NCBI RefSeq assembly: GCF_052113225.1
Contig: NZ_JBFRCT010000008.1
Coordinates: forward strand, 186,001-250,000
DNA from: Pristimantibacillus sp052113225
GTDB taxonomy: Bacteria > Bacillota > Bacilli > Paenibacillales > Paenibacillaceae
Reading direction: 5' to 3'
Length of the DNA stretch: 64,000 nucleotides
Part shown: positions 42,921 to 51,996 of the stretch, piece by piece
How the letters are laid out: every line of letters starts with the position of its first letter
Position numbering within the stretch: the first letter of the stretch is position 1
Made by a program: the position numbers and the translations under genes
The notes under the pieces: generated by a model
Databases searched by the model: none
What the model saw: only the letters and a program-made list of their open reading frames with translations
What the model was told of the DNA's origin: nothing

Positions 42921-44048
42921 ATGGATAAAGACATGATTCAGCAGTGGATTGACAGCACATGGGACAAAATCGAGCTTAAGATGTCTGCGCAATGTGACCG
43001 GATCGGTGACCGAATCCCTTATGTACCGGAAGGCGGTGTATACCGCGAGGATATGGGAGAGAGTGACGTATTCTGGTGGACAAACGGATTCTGGCCGGGC
43101 ATGCTATGGCACATGTATCAAGCAACGAAGGAAGACAAATATAAAGCTGCAGCTGAAGGTGTGGAACGCAGACTGGATGCGGCGTTTGACGGATATGACG
43201 GATTACATCATGATGTTGGGTTTATGTGGCTGCATTCCGCAGTAGCGAACTATCGCTTTACTGGAAATGAAAGAGCCAAGACAAGAGGTATGCACGCGGC
43301 CAATTTGCTTGCGGGACGTTACAATCCGAGGGGCAAATTCATCAGAGCCTGGAATGATGACTGCACAGGCTGGATCATTATCGACAGCATGATGAACATT
43401 CCGCTCCTGTATTGGGCGAGTCAGGAATCAGCCGACCCAAGGTTCCAATATATCGCAGCCGATCACGCGGATACAGTGCTCCGGCACGCAATACGGGAAG
43501 ACGGCTCTAGCAATCATATTGCGATTCTCAATCCAGAGAATGGCGAGCTGCTCGAAACGCCAGGTGGTCAAGGTTTTGCAAGCGGTTCCTCTTGGTCGAG
43601 AGGTCAGGCATGGGCATTATACGGTTTTGCATTAAGCTACCGTTACACGAAGGATGAACGTTATCTAAACGCAGCTAAACGCATCGCTCACTACTTCATT
43701 GCTAATGTATCTACCACAGGATTTGTTCCTGTCGTTGATTTCCGCTCTCCGAAGGAGCCCGTGAAATGGGATACAACAGCCGGCGTATGCGCGGCATGCG
43801 GACTTCTCGAAATTGCCGATGCGCTGCCGGAGCTCGAGCAGGCGTTATACCGGCAGGCAGCGATCAACATATTACGAGCGACCGATGAACGCTTTTGCAA
43901 TTGGAACGTTAACGAAGATTCTATTGTGAACGGCGGAACAGCAGCTTATCACGGACAGAGACATGCTGAGGTTCCTATCATTTATGGCGATTATTTCTTT
44001 ATAGAAGCCTTGATGAGATTGACCAACAAGCATGTGCACATCTGGTAG
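42921..44048 (+). CDS. GH88 unsaturated glucuronyl hydrolase
   Basis: A 375-residue alpha6/alpha6-barrel enzyme that removes delta-4,5-unsaturated uronic acid from lyase products by hydration. The two key aspartates are D98 (HHDVGFM) and D155 (WIIIDSMMNIP), and the aromatic motif FWWTNGFWPG is intact. No signal peptide: cytoplasmic, acting on imported oligosaccharides. ATG 42921 is chosen with AGGAGA 7 nt upstream; ATG 42915 and the earlier frame start at 42891 overlap that site or the promoter. First gene of an operon with LplB/LplC permeases, binding protein and GH43. Confidence 0.9.
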   Translation: MDKDMIQQWIDSTWDKIELKMSAQCDRIGDRIPYVPEGGVYREDMGESDVFWWTNGFWPGMLWHMYQATKEDKYKAAAEGVERRLDAAFDGYDGLHHDVGFMWLHSAVANYRFTGNERAKTRGMHAANLLAGRYNPRGKFIRAWNDDCTGWIIIDSMMNIPLLYWASQESADPRFQYIAADHADTVLRHAIREDGSSNHIAILNPENGELLETPGGQGFASGSSWSRGQAWALYGFALSYRYTKDERYLNAAKRIAHYFIANVSTTGFVPVVDFRSPKEPVKWDTTAGVCAACGLLEIADALPELEQALYRQAAINILRATDERFCNWNVNEDSIVNGGTAAYHGQRHAEVPIIYGDYFFIEALMRLTNKHVHIW

Positions 44049-44097
44049 TCAACAGATAAACATCAGATGAGAGCGGATAGGAAAGGAGCAAGTTAGG

Positions 44098-45066
44098 ATG
44101 GAAAAAGCACATGCTGTCACTTTTGAAAGCGCCAACACACCAGCGAAGCAATCCAAATTACGACACACCTGGAGAGAGTATAAAAAGAGCAGATATCTTC
44201 TCCTGATGCTGCTGCCGGTCCTGGTCTGGTATGCGATTTTCTGCTACGGACCGATGTACGGCATATTGATTGCTTTTAAAGATTTTAGTCCGGTTCTGGG
44301 AACTTGGGACAGCCCTTGGAACAACTTTGCCTACTTTGATTACTTGTTTAACCAGTCGCCGGAGTTTCCGAGAATCTTAAAAAATACGGTCATCATCAGC
44401 GGCCTGAATATCCTATTCGGATTTCCAGCACCGATCATTTTAGCCCTTTTGCTTAATGAGCTGCGAATCACCTGGTTTAAGAAAATTGCGCAGTCGATCT
44501 CGTACCTGCCGCATTTCTTCTCGTGGGTTGTTCTATCAGGTATCGTCTTCCTGATGCTTTCGCCTTCAACTGGTCCAGTTAACTATGTTCTTGGATGGTT
44601 TGGTATTGATCCGATCTACTTCCTTGGGGATACGAGGTATTTCCGATTTAGTCTAGTTGTGACCAACATCTGGAAAGAGGTAGGCTGGGGAACAATCGTA
44701 TACCTCGCGGCGTTGTCGAGTATAGATCAGACCTTGTACGAAGCTGCTCGTATGGATGGGGCGAACCGCTGGAAGCAAACGTGGCATGTCACTCTTCCAT
44801 CGATGCTGCCGATTATATCCATTATGTTTATTCTCTCGCTTGGCGGCATTCTGAACGCTGGCTTTGATCAAATTTACAACCTGTACAGTCCAGCTGTATT
44901 TGAGGTTGGGGACGTCATAGACACCTATGTTTACAGGCAAGGGATCGTGAACTTCCAAATGGGATTAACGACAGCAGTTGGCTTATTCAAAAATGTAGTT
45001 GGGATAACACTGGTCCTTGGCACGAACTATATTGTGAAAAAAATGGGTCAGGAAGGCGTTCTGTAA
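44098..45066 (+). CDS. ABC transporter permease, LplB type
   Basis: A 322-residue permease with six transmembrane segments. The N-terminal signature YLLLMLLPVLVWYAIFCYGPMYGILIAFKDF is that of LplB/YteP proteins. The EAA loop is EAARMDGANRWKQTWHVTLPSML. It imports oligosaccharides, probably unsaturated uronic-acid-containing ones, given GH88 directly upstream. GGAGCAAG lies 7 nt before the ATG. Paired with the permease 15 bp downstream. Confidence 0.9.
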   Translation: MEKAHAVTFESANTPAKQSKLRHTWREYKKSRYLLLMLLPVLVWYAIFCYGPMYGILIAFKDFSPVLGTWDSPWNNFAYFDYLFNQSPEFPRILKNTVIISGLNILFGFPAPIILALLLNELRITWFKKIAQSISYLPHFFSWVVLSGIVFLMLSPSTGPVNYVLGWFGIDPIYFLGDTRYFRFSLVVTNIWKEVGWGTIVYLAALSSIDQTLYEAARMDGANRWKQTWHVTLPSMLPIISIMFILSLGGILNAGFDQIYNLYSPAVFEVGDVIDTYVYRQGIVNFQMGLTTAVGLFKNVVGITLVLGTNYIVKKMGQEGVL

Positions 45067-45081
45067 GGAGGGGAGTAAGGC

Positions 45082-45957
45082 ATGATGAAAATGACAAGCG
45101 GTGAAAAGATTTTCCAAACAATTCTTCTCGTGTTTATATTGATGCTTTGTGCAATAGCGATCTATCCATTCATCCATATTGCATCCATATCCTTCAGTGC
45201 TCCTAAAGAAGCTGGCCGCTTTGGGTTCCATTGGTTCCCAAGAGACATTGACCTCTTCTCCTGGAAGCAGCTTCTAACGCAAAAGAAGATTTGGATTGGG
45301 ATGCGTAACACAACACTTCGTACGGTCATTGGTACTGTGCTCAGCCTCATTGCAATGGCTCTGGCGGCTTATCCGCTGTCACGCAAGCATCTGCCGCATC
45401 GCAGCTTTTATACGATGATCATTGTATTTACGATGTTTTTCAGCGGCGGATTAATTCCAACTTACTTGCTGATCAGAGATCTGCACCTGCTTAACAACTT
45501 CTGGGTGTACATTCTGCCGGGATTAATTCCAACGTTCTCGATGCTCATTATGCGCAATTTCTTTATGACGATTCCGGTAGAAGTAGAGGAGTCGGCCAAA
45601 ATCGACGGTGCTAACGATATGCGGATTTTATGGAGCATTATTCTTCCACTCTCGAAGCCGGTTCTAGCGACATTAGGATTATGGGCAGCCGTTGCGAACT
45701 GGAATGCTTGGTTTGATGCCATTATCTACGTCACTGACACAGATCTGAAGACCATTCAGTTCTTCCTTAGAGAAGTTGTCGTGACAAGCGCGGATGCCGA
45801 AATATTCGGCAGGGTTACGGGGGCGGCGAATCTTCAGTATGAGACATCAATCAAAGCGGCCACCGTCATCTTCGCTGTTGTGCCTATTCTAATCGTGTAT
45901 CCGTTCCTGCAAAAGTATTTCGTAAAAGGGACGATGGTAGGTTCTCTGAAAGGTTAA
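45082..45957 (+). CDS. ABC transporter permease, LplC/YtcP type
   Basis: A 291-residue permease with six transmembrane segments and EAA loop EVEESAKIDGANDMRILWSIILPLSKPVL. The ending FLQKYFVKGTMVGSLKG is typical. The ATG pair at 45082/45085 follows AAGGAGGGG. It forms the importer with the upstream LplB-type permease and the binding protein at 46032. Confidence 0.9.
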   Translation: MMKMTSGEKIFQTILLVFILMLCAIAIYPFIHIASISFSAPKEAGRFGFHWFPRDIDLFSWKQLLTQKKIWIGMRNTTLRTVIGTVLSLIAMALAAYPLSRKHLPHRSFYTMIIVFTMFFSGGLIPTYLLIRDLHLLNNFWVYILPGLIPTFSMLIMRNFFMTIPVEVEESAKIDGANDMRILWSIILPLSKPVLATLGLWAAVANWNAWFDAIIYVTDTDLKTIQFFLREVVVTSADAEIFGRVTGAANLQYETSIKAATVIFAVVPILIVYPFLQKYFVKGTMVGSLKG

Positions 45958-46031
45958 TAAGGTGTGGTTTATCCGGATCTCTTACTCCGTTTAAATAATA
46001 GACTATTACATGATAAAGGGGAGCAATAAAA

Positions 46032-47615
46032 ATGAAGCATGGCAAAAAAGTGGTATTAGCGTCCGTATTGGCACTATCCCTTATGGCAGGCTGCAGCAGC
46101 AACTCGAACAATACACCAAGCAACACGGGCACTAATGCATCCCAGACGAATGATGCTAAAGCTACGGATACAGCGAATGAAAAACCTATTGAGATCTCCA
46201 TCGGTTCGACATGGAATCTGCCATCGGCAGACGGCAATGCAACTCAGAAATATCTTGAAGAGAAATATAATGTGAAATTCATCAACATGAATCTTACGGA
46301 TGAGAGCTTTAAGCTGAAGCTCGCTTCCAACGAGATTCCGGATATTTTCCCAGGTACGCTTCAAGAAGCAGATATGGCCAACTACGCAAGACAAGGGATT
46401 ATCGCAACAATCTCTACGGATGAGATCAAGCAATATATGCCAAAATATTCGGCCGATATCGATGCAATTGACACCGCCGCATGGGGAATTGCACTTGTTG
46501 ACGGTAAAAACTACGGCGTACCAAGAATTTGGCTGAATGGCCGATATGGATTTATACCTACTTTTAATGGAGCTTGGCTGAATAAAATTGGCTATACAGA
46601 AGCACCGAAGACATTAGAAGAGTACGAGGATGTGCTGACGAAATTCCGCAATGACGATCCGGACGGCAATGGCAAGAAGGATACGTATGGCATGACAGGC
46701 CGCGGTAAAGCGGCAAGAAATCAGCTGTTTAATGAAGTATTCGCTTCGTACGGGGTTAACCCTTATCAATTCATGCTGGCAGCGGACGGCACAGTCACTT
46801 GGGGAGGTATTACAGACCAAGCCAAGGAAGCAGCTAAGAAAATTAATCAATGGTATAACGCTGATCTGATCGATCCGGAATTCCTTACAGACGATAATGA
46901 TCAAATTACTACGAAATGGAACAGCCAGAAAATTGGTATAAAAGATACCTTCATGTACCATCATCTATTTGGCATGCTGGAGCAGGACAAAGCGAACGGC
47001 TTCCCGGTAGTATATGGAAAAGGTCTGATGGGTCCGGCAGGCAAAACATATGTCATGTCGAACGGTCCTCTGCAAACCCCGCTTATGTTTGGCAAGCAGC
47101 TCGAGAAGGATGACAAGAAACGGATTAAAATTCTGCAAATGCTCGAAGATCTTGCTACAAACGATGAAGTGTATCTCAAAACGACTTATGGTGAAGAAGG
47201 CGTCTCGTACGATATGGTAGACGGCGTTCCTGTATGGAAGAAAGAATATTTGGATACTCCGCAGCTTCAGAATGACCTGGGTACAGGTGGTTTTTATAAT
47301 CCATTCGTAGATCGTTCACTCTCCAATGCGAAGTTCCAAATGCCTGCCGACAAACAAGCATTCTCGGATAAGCTGAATACCGGCAATGAGATCATTTCCG
47401 ATCTTCTTGGACCAACACCTTTGGAATCGAAAACGCAATATTTGGCTAATTTGAATACACTCGAGGATTCATTCTATTCCAAAGTGATGGTAACGAAAGG
47501 CGACGTGGACAAGGAGTTTGAATCCTTTAAAGCGGAATGGCTGAAAGCCGGCGGTCAGCAAATGCTGGATGAGGCAACCAAAGTTTATCAAGAGCGTCAA
47601 GCGGCGTTAAAATAA
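46032..47615 (+). CDS. Extracellular solute-binding lipoprotein, LplA type
   Basis: A 527-residue lipoprotein with lipobox LMAGC (C21-22), an N/T-rich linker and the long LplA-type binding fold (ISIGSTWNLPSADGN, DIFPGTLQEADMANYA, FRNDDPDGNGKKDTYGMTG; the last is a calcium-like loop common in the group). It delivers oligosaccharide to the permeases upstream. ATG 46032 follows AAAGGGGAG. A terminator after the gene separates it partly from GH43. Confidence 0.9.
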   Translation: MKHGKKVVLASVLALSLMAGCSSNSNNTPSNTGTNASQTNDAKATDTANEKPIEISIGSTWNLPSADGNATQKYLEEKYNVKFINMNLTDESFKLKLASNEIPDIFPGTLQEADMANYARQGIIATISTDEIKQYMPKYSADIDAIDTAAWGIALVDGKNYGVPRIWLNGRYGFIPTFNGAWLNKIGYTEAPKTLEEYEDVLTKFRNDDPDGNGKKDTYGMTGRGKAARNQLFNEVFASYGVNPYQFMLAADGTVTWGGITDQAKEAAKKINQWYNADLIDPEFLTDDNDQITTKWNSQKIGIKDTFMYHHLFGMLEQDKANGFPVVYGKGLMGPAGKTYVMSNGPLQTPLMFGKQLEKDDKKRIKILQMLEDLATNDEVYLKTTYGEEGVSYDMVDGVPVWKKEYLDTPQLQNDLGTGGFYNPFVDRSLSNAKFQMPADKQAFSDKLNTGNEIISDLLGPTPLESKTQYLANLNTLEDSFYSKVMVTKGDVDKEFESFKAEWLKAGGQQMLDEATKVYQERQAALK

Positions 47616-47622
47616 TAGGCCA

Positions 47623-47661
47623 AAGGAAGGCTTCTGGACGATCAGAAGTCTTCCTTTTTGC
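47623..47661 (+). terminator. Terminator after the LplA-type gene
   Basis: The stem AAAGGAAGGCTTCTG with CAGAAGTCTTCCTTT (one mismatch), loop GACGAT, is followed by T residues. Confidence 0.85.
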
Positions 47662-47707
47662 AGCTTAACAGCCATTCAAATTTCACAAAAGATAGAGGGT
47701 AGATGAT

Positions 47708-48610
47708 GTGGCGGATAACTATGCAGGCTATTTGTTTGCCTATTTCAAAGGCAATGAGACAGCAGATGAAGAGCAGGTATACTTTGCCCTGAGTAAAGGG
47801 AATGATCCACTGCATTGGCTGGAGCTAAATGGCGGACGTCCTGTTCTGACCTCCAGATTAGGAGAAGGCGGGGTAAGGGATCCGTATCTGGCAAGGTCAC
47901 CGCAAGGGGATAGATTTTATCTTGTGGCAACAGATCTAAGTATTTATAGAAATCCGGGCTGGAACCGCGCGGTGACCTCAGGCAGCAAATCTATTATGGT
48001 GTGGAATTCCTATGATCTTATCCATTGGTCAGATCAGCGAATGGTCGAGGTTGCTCCGAGTGATGCAGGCTGTACTTGGGCACCGGAGATCTTCTATGAT
48101 GCGAGGCATCAGCACTTTAAAGTATTCTGGGCTTCTATGGCAGACAGCTTCCCTGGCCGTTATCATCGGATGATGTATGTAACAACAAAAGATTTTGTGC
48201 AATTCAGTAAGCCGAAGGTATATATGGATTATGGCTACTCCGTTCTTGATGCGACGGTAATTGAACATCATGGGCACATTTATCGGTTTACCAAAGGGAA
48301 GAACATTATCCAGGAAGTAGGACAATACTTCGAGCATGAGTCTTATACGATGATTCATCATCAGGTAGAGCTGGATTTTATGGTTCGAGGGGAAGGGCCT
48401 ATCATTTTCAAATCCAATGTGGAGGAGAAATGGTATCTGTTTATCGATGAATTTGGATTCAGAGGGTATATTCCGCTTGTTACTTCTGATCTGTCATCCG
48501 GTACCTGGCAGATGCCCGCTCATTATACCTTACCTGATCGACCGCGTCATGGCTCTGTTATCCCGGTTACGGCACTGGAATATGAGAGACTACTGCAGGT
48601 TTATGGATAG
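47708..48610 (+). CDS. GH43-family glycosidase
   Basis: A 300-residue five-bladed propeller. Likely catalytic acids lie in GVRDPYLA (pKa-modulating or base D), CTWAPEIFYD (E) and SVLDATVIEH (D). It lacks a signal peptide, so it acts inside the cell on imported oligosaccharides. Family members include arabinofuranosidases and exo-beta-1,3-galactanases; the subfamily cannot be fixed by eye. The GTG start at 47708 follows AGAGGGTAG. It lies between a binding-protein terminator and the YesN gene. Confidence 0.8.
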   Translation: MADNYAGYLFAYFKGNETADEEQVYFALSKGNDPLHWLELNGGRPVLTSRLGEGGVRDPYLARSPQGDRFYLVATDLSIYRNPGWNRAVTSGSKSIMVWNSYDLIHWSDQRMVEVAPSDAGCTWAPEIFYDARHQHFKVFWASMADSFPGRYHRMMYVTTKDFVQFSKPKVYMDYGYSVLDATVIEHHGHIYRFTKGKNIIQEVGQYFEHESYTMIHHQVELDFMVRGEGPIIFKSNVEEKWYLFIDEFGFRGYIPLVTSDLSSGTWQMPAHYTLPDRPRHGSVIPVTALEYERLLQVYG

Positions 48611-48669
48611 ATGTGAGAATCTATCCTTTCTATTTAAATTTGCGACAAGATCATATAAACTTTAAGAAG

Positions 48670-48684
48670 TTGCAAGCGTTATCA
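48670..48684. promoter_or_regulatory. CcpA cre site before YesN/YesM
   Basis: TTGCAAGCGTTATCA matches WTGNAANCGNWNNCW at all defined positions. It lies 29 bp before the regulator start, downstream of a TATAAA box at about 48654, so it could block transcription when glucose is present. Confidence 0.65.
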
Positions 48685-48712
48685 TCATGGTAGAAAAGGG
48701 GTGGGATGACTC

Positions 48713-50221
48713 ATGCGGATGCTAATTGCAGATGACGATGATTACACCCGGGAAGGCTTAAGCGAGTCGATCGACTTCGAGAAATTTGGCATACAGGAAG
48801 TGTTCCTCGCATGCGACGGGGCTGAGGCATTAAAGCTGGCTGCACTCAAGAAGCCGGATATTGTCCTGACTGACGTCCGTATGCCGAAGCTAAATGGAAT
48901 CGAATTTGCTGAGAAGCTTGCCGAGACATCTCCGGGATGCCAATTATTATTTATGAGCGGCTACATGGATGTGGAATATTTGAAGAGCGCCATTAAGCTG
49001 TCCGCTGTTGAATATATAGAGAAGCCGCTGAAGCTGGCGGAAGTAGAACAAGCTATTCTCAAATCCGTTCTTAGCATTCAGAGTAAACAGAAGCAAACGG
49101 CGGTTCTGAATCAGAAAAATGAGCTGGAGCGGCAGCGGTTGGTCGGCTTATTACGGGACACCGGGGCTCATCAGGACACCATTAAGGAGCTATGCCAGGA
49201 AACAGGTTTTCCTCTTGGCAAACATTACGTGGGGATGATTATGTTTAGCAGGAATGAGGATGAAAACAGCCGTGCTGATCTGGACCTCATTAACCGCTAC
49301 TGGAGCAGTAACGGGGTAATGGCGATCGGAGAGCAGCTTGACCGATACCGCTGCTTTGTTATCGCCGCTTATGACAGACAGGATTATAAGCGGGTTAATT
49401 ACTTAGCAGACTTGTTTGTCCGGAAAAATGAGACATACAGCATCGGGATGGGAGTGGCTGCTAACCGGCTGGAAGAGCTTCCGGAGAGCTATCGCTTGGC
49501 TTGTATTGCAGCGGAGCGATCCTTCTATTATCCGGAGATCCGTTTCTACTCGCAGCAAGAAGAGAGAGAACAGAGCAAAGCCTTCTTCACGAATCTGCTC
49601 CCCGAATTTTATAAGCGTAAAGAAGAACATCCCGATCAGCTTCTGTTATGGGTGGAAACCTCATGCAGCATGCTGAAAGATAATGAATATACAGACCGTG
49701 CACGAATTATTGCTTTGTTCGAGACCGCTGCATTAGCCTTGGTTGGCGGAAATCAGAAGCTGCTTATTCAACTGGAAAATGATTATGGCATTCGGAATGT
49801 GGAGCAAAGTCTGCGTGAATGCAGGACACTTGATAGTTTGGAAATGATGATGCGAATCATCTGTACGACCTATATGGAAGAGGTTCAGGAGACTTCTCCT
49901 TATTCCCGTCTCGTGCAGGATGTGATTGGGTATATTGCAGCTCATTACCGGAATCCAGATCTTGATTTGCGGACCATCGCCGACCAAATGCATCTGTCGA
50001 CGGCTCATCTTGGGATGCTGTTCAAGCAAGAGACAGGTACATCCATCAAACAGTATATTAGCGATTACCGAATAGGTCTGGCAAAGAAGCTTGTCATGAG
50101 CGAGCATTATAAAATGAATACGATTGCCGAGCTGTGCGGCTACGCCAGTGCGAGTTATTTCGCCAAGGTGTTTAAGGCTTCTACCGATTTGTCGCCACTT
50201 GAATATAGAAAGAAGACCTGA
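48713..50221 (+). CDS. Response regulator with AraC output domain, YesN type
   Basis: A 502-residue regulator: receiver domain (about 1-120) with D54 in IVLTDVRMP and a DDDDY acidic patch near residue 7, a middle region of about 270 residues, and an AraC DNA-binding domain at about 400-502 (MHLSTAHLGMLFKQETGTSI, GYASASYFAKVFKASTDLSP). ATG 48713 follows AAAAGGGGTGG. It comes before its kinase, the reverse of the 33.6-kb pair. Its likely targets are the two copies of the 38-bp element at 42809 and 53644, which bracket this gene. Confidence 0.92.
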   Translation: MRMLIADDDDYTREGLSESIDFEKFGIQEVFLACDGAEALKLAALKKPDIVLTDVRMPKLNGIEFAEKLAETSPGCQLLFMSGYMDVEYLKSAIKLSAVEYIEKPLKLAEVEQAILKSVLSIQSKQKQTAVLNQKNELERQRLVGLLRDTGAHQDTIKELCQETGFPLGKHYVGMIMFSRNEDENSRADLDLINRYWSSNGVMAIGEQLDRYRCFVIAAYDRQDYKRVNYLADLFVRKNETYSIGMGVAANRLEELPESYRLACIAAERSFYYPEIRFYSQQEEREQSKAFFTNLLPEFYKRKEEHPDQLLLWVETSCSMLKDNEYTDRARIIALFETAALALVGGNQKLLIQLENDYGIRNVEQSLRECRTLDSLEMMMRIICTTYMEEVQETSPYSRLVQDVIGYIAAHYRNPDLDLRTIADQMHLSTAHLGMLFKQETGTSIKQYISDYRIGLAKKLVMSEHYKMNTIAELCGYASASYFAKVFKASTDLSPLEYRKKT

Positions 50222-50226
50222 TCAGG

Positions 50227-51963
50227 ATGAACCTTATCCATACCGTCAATGATATGCCTTTGCGCAAGAAGATCATTATTTTATTCGCTTTAATCGGTAT
50301 TGTACCGCTCATTATTACCTTCTTTATTTCCTACGGAGAAATTCGCAAGCTTGTTGTGAACGGACAGAACTATGCGGAGAATCAGAGCTATGAGCAGACG
50401 CTGGCCACCTTAAACCGCAAGCTGGAGCATATTGAGGAATTATCCTCGATGCTGACCGTCAACAAAGATATGGAAACGATCCTGTCCAAAGGTGCTGCAC
50501 GTATGAGTGTGGCCGATCAGATTGAGGTTTACGGCAATATCGTGGATTATACACAGATCATGGTGTCAAGCTCGGACATCGACAACATCGTTTATTTTGT
50601 GGATGACAACTATGCCTTTACAGGTGTAGATACCCTCTTCCGGCGTATGAACAGCATTCGGCAGCAGGACTGGGCGCAAAAGGTAATTGATAATAAAGGC
50701 AGCCCTACCTGGACGTTAAATAAAGATATTGATACTCGTACAGGCTTGTCCTATCTGTCGTTGAACAAGCTGCTGTGGAACCCGGAAGACTATACCTCTG
50801 CGATTGGCATCGTATCTCTAAATGTGGAATTAAAGCAGATTGAGCAAAGTTTGACCAAATCCAACCCGGAACAACTCGTTTATGTGGAGACCGCAGCTGG
50901 TGAGCTTGTCGCAGGCAGCGGGAAGAAGGAGCTTGAGACGATGCGGCTCGAGGGGCCTTTTGACAGCAAGGGCTCCTATGTCAACGTATCACTTGCAAGC
51001 GGGTCCTATATGGCAAGAGGTCAGGAGATTGGGAATACCAATCTGTATCTGATGTCTGTCATTTCCCACCGTGCTGCTGCAGAGAGCATCAATCAAATTA
51101 AATATCAAATGGTCATGGTTTATTTAATTATTTGTCTTGTTCTGCTCTTATTTATTTTTCCAGTTGCCAAGTCCATTACACGCCGGATTTATCTGCTGAT
51201 GAACAAAATGAGCCAAGTGAGGCAGGGCCGTCTGAATGAACTGGACATTCGTCCAAGCAAGGATGAAGTTGGCCAGCTAATCTTAAGCTATAACTATATG
51301 ATTAATAGCGTGCAGGAGCTTATGGTCGAGCAATATAAATTAGGTCAGGAGAAGACGCAGGCGGAGCTGAAGGCGCTCCAATCCCAGATCAATCCCCATT
51401 TTCTATACAATACGCTTGATATGCTGAACTGGATGGCGCAGAAGGAAGAACGGGACAATATTCAGCAGATTATTTATGCCTTATCTGATTATTACAAGCT
51501 TATTCTGAACAAAGGCCAAGATTTTGTAACCGTTAAGGATGAGCTCAAGCTGAGCACAATCTATATGGAAATCCAGAAGAAACGGTTCAAGAACCGGATT
51601 CAGCTTGAAGTGGAAGTGGATGAGCAGGTAATGGACTGTATGCTTCCTAAGATCACTCTTCAGCCGATTGTTGAGAATGCCATCCTTCACGGAATTTCTG
51701 AGAAACCGGGCGGAAGAGGGACGATTCGGATAACAGGCCGCATAGACAGTGAACGTCTCATTATACAAATATATGACGACGGTGTTGGCATGCCGGAAGA
51801 GGGAAGCAGTAACCAGCGCAGGCATCATGGAAGCGGCTATGGCATCAGTAATATTATGAAGCGGCTGGATTTATATTTTGGTCAGACTGCAGAGCTCACG
51901 CTGCAAAGCACGCCAGATGAGGGGACTTGTGTCACGATTGATGTTCCGGTCACTCACCGATAG
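50227..51963 (+). CDS. Sensor histidine kinase, YesM type
   Basis: A 578-residue kinase. Transmembrane segments are at about residues 16-36 (IILFALIGIVPLIITFFIS) and 295-315 (MVMVYLIICLVLLLFIFPV), with an extracellular sensor of about 255 residues between them. HAMP follows (about 315-370), then H391 in NPHFLYN, and HATPase_c with NAILHG and DDGVGMP. It begins 5 bp after the YesN stop and is followed 33 bp later by a binding lipoprotein that may help present the ligand. Confidence 0.92.
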   Translation: MNLIHTVNDMPLRKKIIILFALIGIVPLIITFFISYGEIRKLVVNGQNYAENQSYEQTLATLNRKLEHIEELSSMLTVNKDMETILSKGAARMSVADQIEVYGNIVDYTQIMVSSSDIDNIVYFVDDNYAFTGVDTLFRRMNSIRQQDWAQKVIDNKGSPTWTLNKDIDTRTGLSYLSLNKLLWNPEDYTSAIGIVSLNVELKQIEQSLTKSNPEQLVYVETAAGELVAGSGKKELETMRLEGPFDSKGSYVNVSLASGSYMARGQEIGNTNLYLMSVISHRAAAESINQIKYQMVMVYLIICLVLLLFIFPVAKSITRRIYLLMNKMSQVRQGRLNELDIRPSKDEVGQLILSYNYMINSVQELMVEQYKLGQEKTQAELKALQSQINPHFLYNTLDMLNWMAQKEERDNIQQIIYALSDYYKLILNKGQDFVTVKDELKLSTIYMEIQKKRFKNRIQLEVEVDEQVMDCMLPKITLQPIVENAILHGISEKPGGRGTIRITGRIDSERLIIQIYDDGVGMPEEGSSNQRRHHGSGYGISNIMKRLDLYFGQTAELTLQSTPDEGTCVTIDVPVTHR

Positions 51964-51996
51964 AGAGATGTTTGGTTTCAAGGGGGTTAGTATAGT